From Bedellia somnulentella (lineage: Eukaryota; Arthropoda; Insecta; Lepidoptera; Bedelliidae), in the NCBI GenBank assembly GCA_963576735.1, contig OY755183.1:9443213-9507212 (forward strand): a stretch of 64,000 bases of DNA, in the 5' to 3' direction. How positions within the stretch are numbered: position 1 is the stretch's first letter; each line of letters opens with the position of its first letter. Shown one piece after another: positions 34,906 through 46,365 of this stretch. Position numbers and translations under genes: made by a program. The notes under the pieces are model-generated. The model had not been told where the DNA came from, did not search any database, and worked only from the letters and a program-made list of their open reading frames with translations.

Positions 34906-36477
34906 GATAAATAATTATTTAGCTACAAAATGTACACAAAAACATTTACGCAGTTGTAAAATAACTGTAACACAACAATCAAACGCATTCAACCCAAAAA
35001 GTAAACATAAACAGCATTCTAAACCACATCGTTACAATTACACCGCATGAATCAATAGGTTTTCATACCGCACATTTACAAAACCACGCTTTTGCGCAGC
35101 ACATGATGACTATATAGTTACCTACAACTGTGTCTAATGAATTTTAAGTTACCAAAGGCATGTCGAAAACAGGTTAGGCTAATATTTAACATGAAATTTC
35201 TCTGTACGGGCCCATTTGACCGCAAACTACATGCAACGGACGAACAAATCCGACTGCTTTTAAAGGGTTAATTAGCCGAAATCATTGGGCCATGAAAATG
35301 GTTCTTGATTTACTACCCCAAAATACTGCATTATTACAAACATGGACTTAACACAGGTGTTTTCGGAATATAGGTATTAATGAAACTAACTGTTAATTGT
35401 GAGTGTTTACTAATTAATTTATCACTGCAACGCTGTGCAGACGATTTATGTCATCAAATATTATACTGAGTGAATCATTTTAGATTTTAATAAGCTTAAT
35501 TTTGAGGTATAGGGCTTTACAACATTTACCAAATAAAAAATGGCAAATAATTTAATTTCTTAAAAAGTTCTTTTGAATAATAAAATCACACGCTGAAATT
35601 AAAAACTTTGTGGCAAAAATGTCATGATGTCACAATTTAAAATACATTAAACTATTTAGTTATAATTTGTTTGTAGAAGTTATCAATAAAAATATCAATG
35701 GAAGTGAACGTTTTAATGGATCTACAATACATGTAACAAAAAATACAGAAACAAAATCATCATTAAGTATGACTTGGCTTCATGGATTTCCTCTCATTTG
35801 TCTCGTCACTTCTAAGACCCTTGGTAAATTAACGTCACATGCGACTTAAGAAAATACACCAAGGTATAAAATACTATTCTGGACAATATTCGAACCTATG
35901 CTATACATGATTTTGTGAAATTATTATACGGATACAATAGCGTTTCTAATTTAATTTAGTTCAAACATTTATTAAATTTAATGAAAACGCGACAGTATCC
36001 TATAATAGTTTCATTAAATCATGATTACTTGGACAAAAACACAAGACAATATTCTATGCTTTACATATTATCTTTGAGACAATTTCCTAATGAAAATCGT
36101 GACTTTTTATTCGCAAACTGGAGGACGTGATAAGTTTTCTAGTTTTAAAAAATGGTTCACGCGAATATGTAACCAGGCAAATGGGGCCAATTTAGCCTAA
36201 AACATTTTAAAAGGAGCTCGTCTCACAAGAGGCATTGCACTTGCGGAGTCACGAACGCAATTTACGTAATGCATTCAACGTTTTCTCAAGTAACTCGGCG
36301 CGGTACCTGCCAAAAGTTTACTGTCTATTATAGTTAAAATGTTATGTTGACAGCATTTTATGTGAAACTTCAACATGCTCAAGATATCACATTTTCGCGC
36401 ACCTTTTTATATAATAAAAGTGAAATGCTACTTACTGTAGTTTTGTGTAAATTTGAACATTGATGATGATGATGAAA
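34906..36477. other. No feature recognised
   Basis: Repeat-free by eye. Two patches, 35205-35310 and 36215-36315, are noticeably less AT-rich than their surroundings but show no ORF or terminal repeats. Confidence 0.45.
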
Positions 36478-36655
36478 AATGTCCAAAAAGGCGGGCGTCC
36501 GAATTGTTTCCAGTAAAAGATCATGTATGAATATGTAGATAAATGTGAATATTGACAATTTTTTTTAGGATCGTACCTACTACAGATCGAAAGTCTCTGC
36601 CTACCCTAATAAGAAACATTTGCTTGTGTTTGCGTGTATGCATGTAGTAACGCTA
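36478..36655 (+). pseudogene. Family B LINE 3'-end remnant
   Basis: 'aaaaaggcgggcgtccgaat', 'agatcatgtatgaatatg', 'aggatcgtacctactacaga' and 'gtctctgcctaccctaat' appear in order. Frameshifts and a T-run interrupt the frame. Confidence 0.75.
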
Positions 36656-36733
36656 TCTCATCTCTAAATCAATTAGATAGATAGACTCTTAGTCGATGAA
36701 AAATCTAAATACATAGGTAAAACGAAAAAAAAT

Positions 36734-37272
36734 TAGACTTGCAACGAATAGTATATTCGGCAGTATACCGAATACCGAATATTCGGCGAGCCTTCGACCG
36801 AATAGCCGAATATTAGGTAAAAGTATTCGGCTGGATTTTAGCGAATAGAAAATATATCAAATGCATAAAAAAATTCTTAACTTTTTGAATGCAGAAGATG
36901 ATTAAATTCTGTACATGTTTTATGTACCAATGACTACTTAATAAACGATTAACGTAACGATTAACGTAGAAGAAATGAGAACCTTACCCTTCTAATTCTT
37001 ACGACAATAATTCAAATACATAGAATCCTTAACTTTTCTAATTTTAATTCTTAAATGATTGTAAGAGAAATGAAAATATCAATATACATATATACGTAAT
37101 GAATTGATTTTTTTTTTCATTTTACCAATTATCTCCCTGTAACAAAATATATTACTTAAGTATTCGGTATTGGGCCGAATAATATGTAGATATTCGGTAT
37201 TCGGTCGAATATAATAAAAGTAGCCGAATAGGCCCAATACCGAATAGTAACCGAATATTCGTTGCAAGTCTA
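36734..37272. mobile_element. hAT-like MITE, 539 bp
   Basis: Terminal inverted repeats begin TAGACTTGCAACGAATA at both ends. The element is flanked by the 8 bp duplication AAAAAAAT (36726-36733 and 37273-37280). Multiple TATTCGG/CCGAATA motifs in both orientations crowd the subterminal 100-150 bases on each side, as expected for transposase-binding clusters in hAT elements. The centre is AT-rich and non-coding. The 8 bp duplication is low complexity, but the TIRs support the borders. Confidence 0.85.
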
Positions 37273-37294
37273 AAAAAAATGGTTTTTATTACAT

Positions 37295-37500
37295 CAGGCT
37301 GTGTCGGCTCAGACTATTCCATGAAGTGTGTAAAGAGGTTTGATAGTGCTATCACCATACCATCTCTTTGAAATGAGTGTCGCACAGGAAAACTTTTGGT
37401 ACAGGGTTAATTAAAAGATTATTGGATGATGCAGGTTTAAACCCATTACCAACATTAGTTATTTATTCCTTTCCCAACTTTCAAAATTTACTGATATATT
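37295..37500 (+). repeat. Possible family A copy, highly degraded
   Basis: 'gctgtgtcggctcagactat', 'attggatgatgcaggttt', 'aacccattaccaac' and 'cccaactttcaaaa' are in family order, with unrelated insertions between them. Confidence 0.45.
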
Positions 37501-38031
37501 TTAGTTCCCGTATACTTAAGGTAGTAAACATGCAAGAGCTTGGATAGCCTTCAAATAAACACTTCTGTAACTACTTTTTGAGTTGAGAGGCATGATGATC
37601 AAACCCGAGAAATATTTTATGTAGTGTTATCCTAAGCGGATACAATAAGGCTGTAGCAACGCACTAAAACTAGTTAAGAAATAAACCAAACAATCACGAC
37701 GTTTCGCGACCAGTAAAAATAACCACTTACATAACGTAATTGAAATACCACTTTACGTGTTAATAATACACAAATACGTGGTATTTCACTTTCACTATTT
37801 AACATGGTGTTTACCAGGTGACAGTTGAGTGCACTTGGCCAAACATTATGCCATAAAGAAGAAACTTACATAGAGAGAATGAAAATTGCCAAGCCAATTG
37901 TATAGTTCAAGTTAAAACACGTTTTGAAAACGAACTAAACATATAATGTATGCTTTCACGTCATGAATGTTTTAGTACTAGAACAACGCGTTTTTATACT
38001 GCTTTGGTGTTAGATAATAAAATACACATAT

Positions 38032-38272
38032 ATATACATACAACTCGAGGCTATAAATCCCTGACAGGGGTAGCCAGTGCTTTAGAAGAATAATTCCTCA
38101 GAAACATTAGGAGGTTGAGTGGGGAAAAAATTGTAAAATAAAAGGTTGTTGGTGATGTTACCCAACCGCATCGCCCAATAATCACTACAAAAGCTCCAAG
38201 CCCCTAAGTTGCCTCTTACGATCACCCACGGGCAGAAATGAGGTAGTGCTGTTCTAAGCCGACACTATAAAA
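38032..38272 (-). repeat. Family A SINE-like repeat
   Basis: Minus-strand copy, near full length but diverged. The terminal hairpin is GGGGTAGCC…GGCTATAAATCCC, with a CTCGAGGC substitution in the tail. Confidence 0.85.
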
Positions 38273-38394
38273 TATAGCGTTAAAATCTGGAACACCAGTT
38301 TTTCTTCGAACATAACTATCGAATACACAGTCTATGTTTTCTCCTAGTCTTTCTGGACATATAATACATTTTCCGTTAATATGATAGACGGTAA

Positions 38395-38520
38395 TATCAG
38401 AAGAAGAAGACGGAGGACACATTAACAAAGGACACAACGTAATAAAAGGAGCACGCGTCCGATGTAGTATAGCTGAAAGGGCATGTATCAAATATTCATG
38501 AATGTGAAAGTGCTAGAGTT
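38395..38520 (+). pseudogene. Family B LINE remnant, degraded
   Basis: 'acaacgtaataaaaggagc', 'acgcgtccgatgtag', 'agggcatgtatc' and 'atgaatgtgaaagtgctaga' align to the C-terminal LINE coding region of the copy at 27763-28030. The 89-codon ORF on the opposite strand here is a by-product. Confidence 0.55.
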
Positions 38521-38694
38521 TTGTTAGGCACTATATGTCTGATAAAACGATAATCGAGACTTGTGCAATTTTAATCATTAAATTACTAGAAAGGAAAATT
38601 TGAAAATGTTGGTTTGTCTCAGCTTCTAAAATTTACATTATCTCGTTATTTACATCGTAAAGTTAAATATATCCTACGCAGCATAATTTTCTTA

Positions 38695-38835
38695 CAGTTC
38701 ACCCAGATGGGGTAGGTAGAGCTACAGAATGAGGAAATTCTCAGCCACTATTGAAATCTGAGTGGAGTAAAAATTGCAAAATTTATGTTGTTAGTTATCA
38801 ACCGCGTCGTATTAAATCACTAAAAGCCCCAATAC
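38695..38835 (-). repeat. Family A fragment, degraded
   Basis: 'gatggggtaggtagagctac', 'attctcagccactattg', 'gagtggagtaaaaattg' and 'aaagccccaata' in minus-strand order. Confidence 0.65.
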
Positions 38836-39187
38836 ATTTTTTATAATTATGTAGATTTAAATTATTAAAGAAATTATTGTACTTCTTCGCAGAAGCAATT
38901 GTTAAAATAAAGTTTCACTTTTGTTTCGTTTTATTAAATGACTATTATCTGATATTCTCATAGAGAAAGAAAAGTTCCCACAGCTATTTGATGAAAATCA
39001 TCGCACTATAACAATACTACAGCTTTGTCAAACATTGAAGTTTTTATCAAAATTTCTAAGTGTCACTTTCAATGCCATTCACAATGGTAACATTTTTTTT
39101 CTAATCAAAACAGCACGCGAACACATCTTCGCCCTGTTTAGTAGAAAATCGTAACAGTAAAATAATTATTTCATATGAAAATAAGAG

Positions 39188-39284
39188 CTGTAGTGTCAGC
39201 TTAGAATAGCACTACCCAATACCCAGCGGGTGTCATAATAGGTATTGGGGTTTTTTAGGTGATTGTTCGGCGATGTAGGTTCTT
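39188..39284 (+). repeat. Family A 5' fragment
   Basis: 'ctgtagtgtcagcttagaat' to 'tgttcggcgatgtaggtt', i.e. the first ~100 bases only. Confidence 0.75.
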
Positions 39285-40429
39285 CACCTTTTTGCTACAA
39301 TTGTTTTCAAACTCAAATTCGACTGGGTCTTTACTATTTCTGTTCAGAGAAACTTACTGGAATTTGGACGAAACAAAAACTTTCTTAATAATTTTGGTCT
39401 TGAAGATTTCATATACTTACACTTTTAACGTCCCTAATAGTGGACGACCTAGATCGCCTCAAAAGCTGTTGTGTCACTTTACAAAGCTGAAAACTATTAA
39501 TCACCATTGCTTTACGTAATGCAATAAATTCCCAAATTATATCCACGCGCGCCGGTCGTTTATTAACAAAGTCACGAATTCACGTTCGGTTCCTTCCGTT
39601 CAGTTCGGTTGCGTAAACGCACAATGGGAAACTCATTAGTATTCAAGTATTCATATGTACACATGGGACAACGTGGGGTGATAATGGATTGATTACGTAT
39701 AGCTTGAGTTGTTTAGATTGACATAATAATGATAGAAGCCTACGTAATACCTACTTATAGCTGCAATCACAAAAAATAAGCTCTACCTACTTCATTTCTG
39801 TTTCATATTGGGAGATTCTAAACTGAGGCTGGAAACCCATCAAGGACTCAACCTCCGAATTTAACTGAAGAAGTACTAAATCCACTATGAAAAACTTAAA
39901 GCTGTACGTTTAGGCAGATAATTTAAATTTAATTCCTATGAATTAAATTGTTTGCAATTGATACATGAAAATTTTCAGCTAAAGCTTTGTCATTTGAATA
40001 TATGTCTAGCTACCTATCTATGCTCACAGCTTTATTCACAATTCTCAGGACAGAGTATCAAAATGAACAATTTGTCAACCATCAGAATTTTGGAAGATGT
40101 TACGAACAGAAAATGTAAAATAAAGGATCGCTGACAAAGTATGGAACAGTGTTATCACATGCTGATACTACCTGGGGCTAATGGCTATTTCTAATAATTG
40201 CCACATTAGCACATTAATATTTTTGAATCATATAAGCAATTAACAATCTTAACTTTTCTATTCATAACTCTGTATATATATGAAAGTAAATCATTAGCCA
40301 TCAATTTGCATGTGAAACATAACACTGAGTTCAACAACATCCTCAAAAACCAACTTCGATCCAAACCGAATCAGTGGAAACCCAATACAAACAAATCACA
40401 ATCAAAGCCATGTCAATAGCGATTATCAG
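39285..40429. other. No supportable gene
   Basis: A 'TTCAGTTCGGTTGCG' stretch near 39598 and surrounding GC-richer sequence (39545-39620) could be promoter-like but carries no second element I trust. Short ORFs here show no domain. Confidence 0.4.
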
Positions 40430-40690
40430 TCAAACAGCGACAGCTCTGTTTCCCAAGCAAATACAGCCTATTACAAGTCCATTAAGACGAGATCCAGGCC
40501 ATATTTGCTTGCCACTGTGACGTCACACGACGCATGCGCGCTAGCTTCCGATGCATCCGCAAACATGGCAACCACTCGATTTGACAAACAGATTTGCGGA
40601 ATTGACGCTTTGGTCATTCTGAACAGCATGTTGCATAAAAATTTGTTTTGTTTGCACTGCACACAGAGTGTCGGTTGTGCAAATATTTTT
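40430..40690. promoter_or_regulatory. CpG-rich promoter-like patch with CRE and NRF1/Ewg-like site
   Basis: A perfect CRE palindrome TGACGTCA occurs at 40518-40525. It is followed within 8 bases by CGCATGCGCG (40531-40540), which resembles the NRF-1/Ewg consensus. The patch is GC-richer than the kilobase on each side and contains no recognised TE. Overlapping 63-65 codon ORFs on both strands cross it without a recognisable domain. The motifs are seen directly; the regulatory role is inferred. An unrecognised TE promoter is an alternative. Confidence 0.35.
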
Positions 40691-40789
40691 GTTATTGATT
40701 AACCATCCATTAAATTACATTTAATGGGTGGTTTTTAATGCCACACATAGATATAATCACATATATCATAATAAAGATAGATATAATAT

Positions 40790-40900
40790 AAGAGCTAATG
40801 TGGAAGTTAATTTTAGTAGAGGACGATCTCGGAGGTTATATTGGACCAAATAGAGGGTGTGCTTGTAAAGGCAGGCGTCGCCTGTATGAAGAATAAAACT
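40790..40900 (+). pseudogene. Family B LINE remnant
   Basis: 'agagctaatgtggaagtt', 'agtagaggacgatctcggag', 'ttggaccaaatagagggtg' and 'taaaggcaggcgtcgcctg' cover the GRPRK…DQI region. It is truncated at 40900 by AT-rich sequence, so the LINE 3' end is missing. Confidence 0.7.
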
Positions 40901-41017
40901 CTTTTATTCTTCATACTACCACCAGCCATCTCAAAAACACAAGCAAATTCTCTATTTATTCCAAATCTGTCCTCCGAGGTCGTCTATAATGTTATATTTT
41001 TAACATACATACCGATA

Positions 41018-41095
41018 CATACATACATATACTCACGGCTATAAATCCCTAGAAGGGGTAGCCAGAGCTGAGGCATTAGAAATTTCTTAAGTATA
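41018..41095 (-). repeat. Family A 3' fragment
   Basis: Minus-strand 3' ~75 bases: (CATA)n, CTCACGGCTATAAATCCC, 'gaaggggtagccagagctga'. Confidence 0.85.
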
Positions 41096-41166
41096 TGATA
41101 TATATGAAAAATTAAAGTGCAATAAAGCGTTTTCTATCCTTTTCTATTAATAATTAATTTTGCGTA

Positions 41167-41409
41167 ATGCTGTGTAGTGTCGGCTTAGAATAGCACTACC
41201 CCATTTCTTCCAGTGGGTGTACGTAAAAGGCGACTAACGCTGTTGGGGCTTTTAAGGGATTTTTGGGCGATGCGGTTGGAGACCCATCACCAAGAACCTT
41301 TATTTCACCATCTTTTCCCCACGCACCTTCCAAAAGTGGCTGAGGAATTTCTTATTCCCTAGCTCTGGCGACCTCTTCAAGGGATTCATAGTCGTGAATA
41401 TATGAATGA
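41167..41409 (+). repeat. Family A SINE-like repeat, near full length
   Basis: Begins TGCTGTGTAGTGTCGGCTTA and ends GTCGTGAATATATGAATG. The inner hairpin stem is damaged (GACCTCTTCAAGGG). Confidence 0.88.
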
Positions 41410-41429
41410 AAGTCAAGTGACGTTTGGGC

Positions 41430-41565
41430 GCTGCGGGTGGAGACCCATAATCAAAAACCTTTTTTCTATAATAATATACTTACACAATTTCCAAAAGTGG
41501 CTGAAGAATTTCTAATTCAGAAGCTCTGGCTACCCCTTATAGTGATTTATAGGCGCAAGTATTTC
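41430..41565 (+). repeat. Family A 3' half
   Basis: 'tgggcgctgcgggtggagac', 'aaaagtggctgaagaatttc' and 'ctggctaccccttatagtg'. It follows the previous copy by ~20 bases, giving a head-to-tail pair. Confidence 0.8.
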
Positions 41566-42303
41566 AATTAAAAATTAGATTTCCATTACATCCTTTTTAG
41601 GTCTTTTTACTACTTGTTATTCAACGTATTTTTTTGGGTATTTAAAATAAATCACTTATCTAAAATTGTAAAACACCGGAAGACATGTCAAAATACTAAC
41701 TTGCTCATAAAAAAAATGTCTCACGAGCCAGTCAGTATTTTTCAATAAACATCGATACATAAAAATTTGCTATGATAAAGTTATTTTACAATTTTCCTAC
41801 CAGATAATCTAAAACCAATATTTGCACGAAAATCATTTGCCAATAAATGTAAAACGCCAGCCCCGATACAATCACAAATAATAATAAAAAGCATCAACTG
41901 AACATTTCTATTACACGATAGATTAATTCGGGGGATAATAAAAAATCTACAGCAAATGAAACTCGGCAAGAAACGGGATAAATACGCTTAGATTCGTAGG
42001 CATTTTCCTTTTTGTTACAAGACTGAACGAGCAAATGAACAGGAAGTCAAACAATGACGGCGCCAAATTTTCTTCTTTTCTTTTACAAAGCAAATAAGAG
42101 GAGTGACACGTTCCACTTGTACTCATTTGAGACAAGTCTCCGAGTGACTCGGATTTGCTGTTACGTTTATTAACAATTTCTATAACGTAGTCTTTCGTGT
42201 CGTCAAACTGGATTTATATTGCTGGGTTTTGTATTGACATAAGTTAAGCGGTATTTGTTAACGCTTGGTGGATGAATACATACTCGTAGAATGAAGAATC
42301 ACC
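41566..42303. other. No feature recognised
   Basis: AT-rich. Two overlapping minus ORFs of 62 codons show no domain. Confidence 0.45.
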
Positions 42304-42342
42304 CACAAGTACCCACGTTTTGCTTGCTTGGATAGGACAGGC
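42304..42342 (-). repeat. Family C fragment
   Basis: 'agtacccacgttttgcttg' and 'cttggataggacagg' correspond to the mid-body on the minus strand. Confidence 0.55.
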
Positions 42343-42472
42343 TCACAATGTTTTTTTTTATTGTTTACAACTATGATATATACAAATCAGGATTAAAGAT
42401 TCCTTAACTATATATGGGACTAGAAGAGGGAAATGCTTGGCGCTCTTTTAAACTGACAATACACAACAATAA

Positions 42473-42731
42473 AAGTCATATGTGTGTTTAATTTATCATA
42501 GTTGTTAACGGTGAGGGAAAACTTCGTTAGGAAACCCACATGTTTGAGTTGTACTTAGTCATGGGACAGTGTATTCGTACAAAAAGGCGCTAGGCCTGCC
42601 CCCTATCACGTGAGTACACTGTAAAAGCAAAACATGGGTACTATGAACACCAGGTGACAACGGCACGTGATGTTAAGAAGTATTGATACCTCTGCCAACC
42701 CCTTCAGGGATATACGGCGTGAACGTTTGAA
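42473..42731 (+). mobile_element. Family C SINE, 5'-truncated
   Basis: Starts in the body at 'aagtcatatgtgtgtttaat'. It contains 'aggcctgccccctatcacgt' and 'caccaggtgacaacg', and ends with the CCCC/GGG hairpin and ACGGCGTGAACG. The tRNA-like head is absent. Confidence 0.88.
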
Positions 42732-43081
42732 TTGAGTTTTCTTGGAAACAAACACTGGTAATCGCTCGCTTCATCATTCTAACCGAATAAATGTTATGCA
42801 GCTTAAAAATGGAGTAAAACACCAAAATCCGTATTTTTGCTGTACAAAATCCGGCTTGACGTAATAGACAGGTAGCGTCGGCACAAACCGATTGATACAC
42901 AGACAGGATATCGGATACATTTCACTAAAGAATTCAAACCACAAAAATGTACTATTTACTTTGCGGTTATTTTAACATTTAAAATCATTTCTTTCATAAA
43001 AAGAAAATTTGTGTGTTTTATAAATGAACAATCAACAAACAGTGTAAATTCTGAGTCGGTACAATACTAAAGACTCTTCTC

Positions 43082-43312
43082 TTAAATCATATGTGTGGTT
43101 AATTTATAATGGTTTTTAACGGGGAGGGACATAATCGTTGGAAAACTCACATGACTAAGTAAGTGGCACTTAGTCATATGACAGTGTATTTGTACAAAAA
43201 TGAAGATAGGCCGGCCCACTATCTCGTAAGGGCATTGCCCTAGCAAAACTATGAGATTCAGAAGTATTAGTACTTCTCTCACCCTTTTTAAGGATATATG
43301 TAAATGTTTGAG
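43082..43312 (+). mobile_element. Family C SINE, 5'-truncated and diverged
   Basis: Body from 'aaatcatatgtgtggttaat' through 'catatgacagtgtatttgta' to 'ttcagaagtattagtactt'. The terminal hairpin is lost (CACCCTTTTTAAGG). Confidence 0.8.
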
Positions 43313-43349
43313 TTTGAAATTTCAGTTTGAGTGTTTCAATTATCTACGA

Positions 43350-43505
43350 TATCAGGAAAAAAACATCGCAAGGAAATCCATATATCATTAAATAATATTT
43401 AGTTAGAGGGCAGTTCATCCTTACAAGTCAGCGATAGTCTTGCATTCTACCACGCGTGTACTTGGTCTAGTCAAAGTCATGTGATGCTCAAAAAAGTAGT
43501 ACCTA
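43350..43505 (+). repeat. Family C remnant, highly degraded
   Basis: 'acatcgcaaggaaatccata', 'aaagtcatgtgatgctca' and 'agtagtacct' follow body order with large substitutions. Confidence 0.45.
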
Positions 43506-44066
43506 GACGATAGTTTGGCACAATGCTTAAATTCTTAGCTGAGTATTGTTGGTAAATTGAGAATGTAAATTGATACTAACAACCTCAAAAATTATCATTT
43601 TTATGTATTTTGCGGTATTTTATTCCTTCATGTCATGCAACGCGTAGTAAGAGGGTTAACATTGGTTGATAAAACCCCAGTAAGCTGTGGCCACTTGTTA
43701 AAAGAGGGTGTCTGAGCCATTCTAAGGACATGTAAACACTGTTAAGTTTGGATATAGTATTACTTGCTTGAATCGCTGCAATTGTTTTATTTGTGTTGTC
43801 CTTATTATTCGTAGGTGGTGAACTACGATAAATAAATAAATCTGAAATAACAAAAGGGCGATTGAAATATGTTGAATTTATCCCTATTAGAAATCTGGTA
43901 AAAAGAGCTGTTTACCACTATCAAATAAAAGCGACGCGTTTGAGAACTCATTATGTAAAATTCTTTATTACAAGTTATGTATATCATATCAGTTTTATCA
44001 ACTAATTTTACCATTTCAATTTTCATTAAGATTGTCTGTAAAAAGGAAAAGTTCTGGATTTTATTT

Positions 44067-44314
44067 GCTGTGTAGTGTCGGCTTAGAATAGCACTACCCC
44101 ATTTCTTCCGGTGGGTGTACGTAAGAGGCGACTAACGGTATTGGGGTTTTTAAGGGATTTTTGGGCGATGCGGTTGGAGACCCATCACCAACAACCTTTA
44201 TTTCACCATCTTTTCCCCACGCAACTTCCAAAAGTGGCTGTGGAATGTCTCTTTCCCTAGCTTTGGCTACCCCTTCAAGGGATTTAGAGCCGTGAGTATA
44301 TGTATGTATATATG
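44067..44314 (+). repeat. Family A SINE-like repeat with target-site duplication
   Basis: Close to the family consensus over its full length. It is flanked by ATTTTATT at 44058-44065 and 44318-44325. Confidence 0.92.
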
Positions 44315-44953
44315 TTTATTTTATTAGGCTTGTCATCGTAAGTCTACGTATTTTATAGTAAAGATAATTTTAGAATTACTTATAGCCAACTGCAATAATG
44401 TGACTTCCGAAACAGAAATGTTACAAAGAAACTCTATTTTAAACCACCTCTCAATGCACAAGCTATACTCGGCACTGCATCGACATAACTGATAGTCTGT
44501 GAAGAATAAAAGGCGTGCATTTCTTATCAAGAAACGACGAATCTCAAGAGAAACTTACACGTTTAAATAGAACTCCTTTTATTCCGTAGTGAAGTTCCTC
44601 GCTCCTATTTATAATGGAGCACACAAAGGAGGAACGATATGCTGTTGGTCTTGACAATATTAAAATGTGCTGCTATGCCGATATCATACTCAATGTACTG
44701 CCGCCGTAACGGTTATGGCATAATACCGCTCTCTAAGAAAATTGAAAATCGTATGGCTTTATAATCTATGTGTGTCTTATACACTTTTATTTTAGATATT
44801 GTATGTTATTATTTGTTAGTTAATTAAGTTATAGAACTTAAAAACAAGTACGTAAACTTAAATGAAAACTTGTAATACTTTGAAAGTCCCACTGCACTGT
44901 AAGTTACGATAGGGTGCAGATAATAATGACACTGGTATGATTATATAAAAAAC
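44315..44953. other. No feature recognised
   Basis: AT-rich. A 65-codon minus ORF (44333-44530) shows no domain. Confidence 0.5.
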
Positions 44954-45427
44954 AAACAATTATCTTAATTTAAATCTTTTTGTTCATGAAAACCTCATGT
45001 GGGAATTATTACTAATAAATAAAGAATAAATAAAGGAAAGAAAATTTTCGACACAGGCGGGAATCGAACCCGCGACCTCGGGTAAACGTCAATGGCTGCC
45101 AGCGCGAAATTCTTCTATGCTTTATTTCTTTTACACGGTTAAGTAGTGTTTGCGTTTCCTACCTCCGAATTTTTACTAATTCGGAAGGCCACTTGTCTAC
45201 CTTTTCAGATAGAATGCAAATGTTGAAAACGCCTAACTATCACATAATTTAAATCTTCTTGTTCATGAAAACCTCTCTTTATTTATTAGTAATAATTCCC
45301 ACATGACACGTTAGCTCCATTGGCAGAGCGACGGGGGCGTATACCCGAGATCGCGGGTTCGATTCCCGCCTGTTTCGAAATTTTTCTTTCCTTTATTTAT
45401 TCTTTATTTATTAGAAACAATTATCTT
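44954..45427. mobile_element. Composite of two opposed family E SINEs in one insertion
   Basis: The whole block is flanked by a perfect 13 bp duplication, AAACAATTATCTT (44954-44966 and 45415-45427). Inside is a minus-strand E unit (box B GGGTTCGATTCCCG, about 45048-45080; box A region deleted), then ~150 bases of spacer. A second 'gttcatgaaaacctc' and a plus-strand E unit follow, with both boxes (TAGCTCCATTGGCAGAGCGA and GGGTTCGATTCCCG, 45310-45370). The left and right halves share long inverted identity, so a transcript could fold into an extended hairpin. One duplication around both units suggests a single insertion event of an inverted dimer, or secondary insertion and inversion within one element. 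Confidence 0.75.
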
Positions 45428-46194
45428 GTTATACAATACAAATAAATAAAACAAAGTCAGCAATAATATAATGAAACAATTATTTATGATCATAACATAC
45501 TCTTATATTTAATAATCAAAATGAAAATCTAATTATCATAGAACTTCTGTTATTTGAGTCTGTACATTTTTAAATATTTCTATTTTTATATGTGCATTAA
45601 ACTTCTATTCTATAATTGATTTATTTAATGAAGCGCTATAATAATACAAATTGTGGTACCTAATGAAATGGCGTAACGTGAGTAATTACTAAATATGTAT
45701 ATGTATGTGCTGCATTGCATTGACGCCAAAGAATTTTTAAAATGCGTATATTAACACAGCGCCATCTACAAAACTCGTCATGTACTGCGTGAAAATGGAC
45801 TTACCCTTTGCGTAGCGTAGCACGGGGGGTCTATACCGCCCCCAGGACGGAACATCGCCGTACTTACTACTGCCATCTGCCGGCTACCTTACTTTGCCCT
45901 TCCACCGCGGCATTGCTCTGGAATTAAACATGCATATTTTAGATTTTATTTTTTAATTTTTCATGAAGGGGTCACCACTGTTTTAAAAATTATTAATGTG
46001 ATTAGGAATGACGAGGTTCAGTGTTAAAACTTTTACTCATTGTCATTTCTTTAATCACTAGTGATTTTGAAGGATATACAGTAAATTTTAGCATTCTTAC
46101 CATCAAATAACTTTATGACTTTTTGGACTAATGACGGCTTGGTCAAGGTAACAGAAAGCCGACAGAGCATCAAACTGAGAATTACAACCACTTT
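45428..46194. other. Unassigned region with a GC-rich patch
   Basis: Positions 45760-45930 are GC-rich compared with their surroundings ('gggggtctataccgccccca', 'tgccggctacc', 'ccaccgcggcattgc') and follow an 'agcgccatctac' motif common in insect TEs. No ORF or borders can be defined. Confidence 0.5.
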
Positions 46195-46365
46195 TGGAAG
46201 TTACATGAAAAAAAAGATTATAAATAAAGTATGACGATGGGTTTCCTTCCACATCACCTAACAATCATTTAAAATTCCTCAAAAGCGCTAAATTTCCTAT
46301 TACGACACCCGTGGGTACTAGTGGGTTAGTTCTATTCTTATCCAACACTACCCAGCCAACTAACA
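46195..46365 (-). repeat. Family A remnant, degraded
   Basis: 'ggaagttacatgaaaaaaaa', 'gatgggtttccttccacatc', 'acacccgtgggtactagtgg' and 'ccaacactacccagcc' in minus-strand order. Confidence 0.65.

Noticed and set aside
36736..37270. Repeated TATTCGG units as a CRISPR-like or satellite array
   Set aside because: No regular repeat-spacer spacing; they are inverted, subterminal motifs of a MITE.
38222..38491. 89-codon minus ORF with several cysteines
   Set aside because: Overlaps a family A 5' end and a plus-strand family B LINE remnant; both explain the sequence.
45290..45376. tRNA gene (well-kept box A/B) on the plus strand
   Set aside because: Part of the family E composite; the same head recurs with tails and inverted partners, and acceptor pairing is imperfect.
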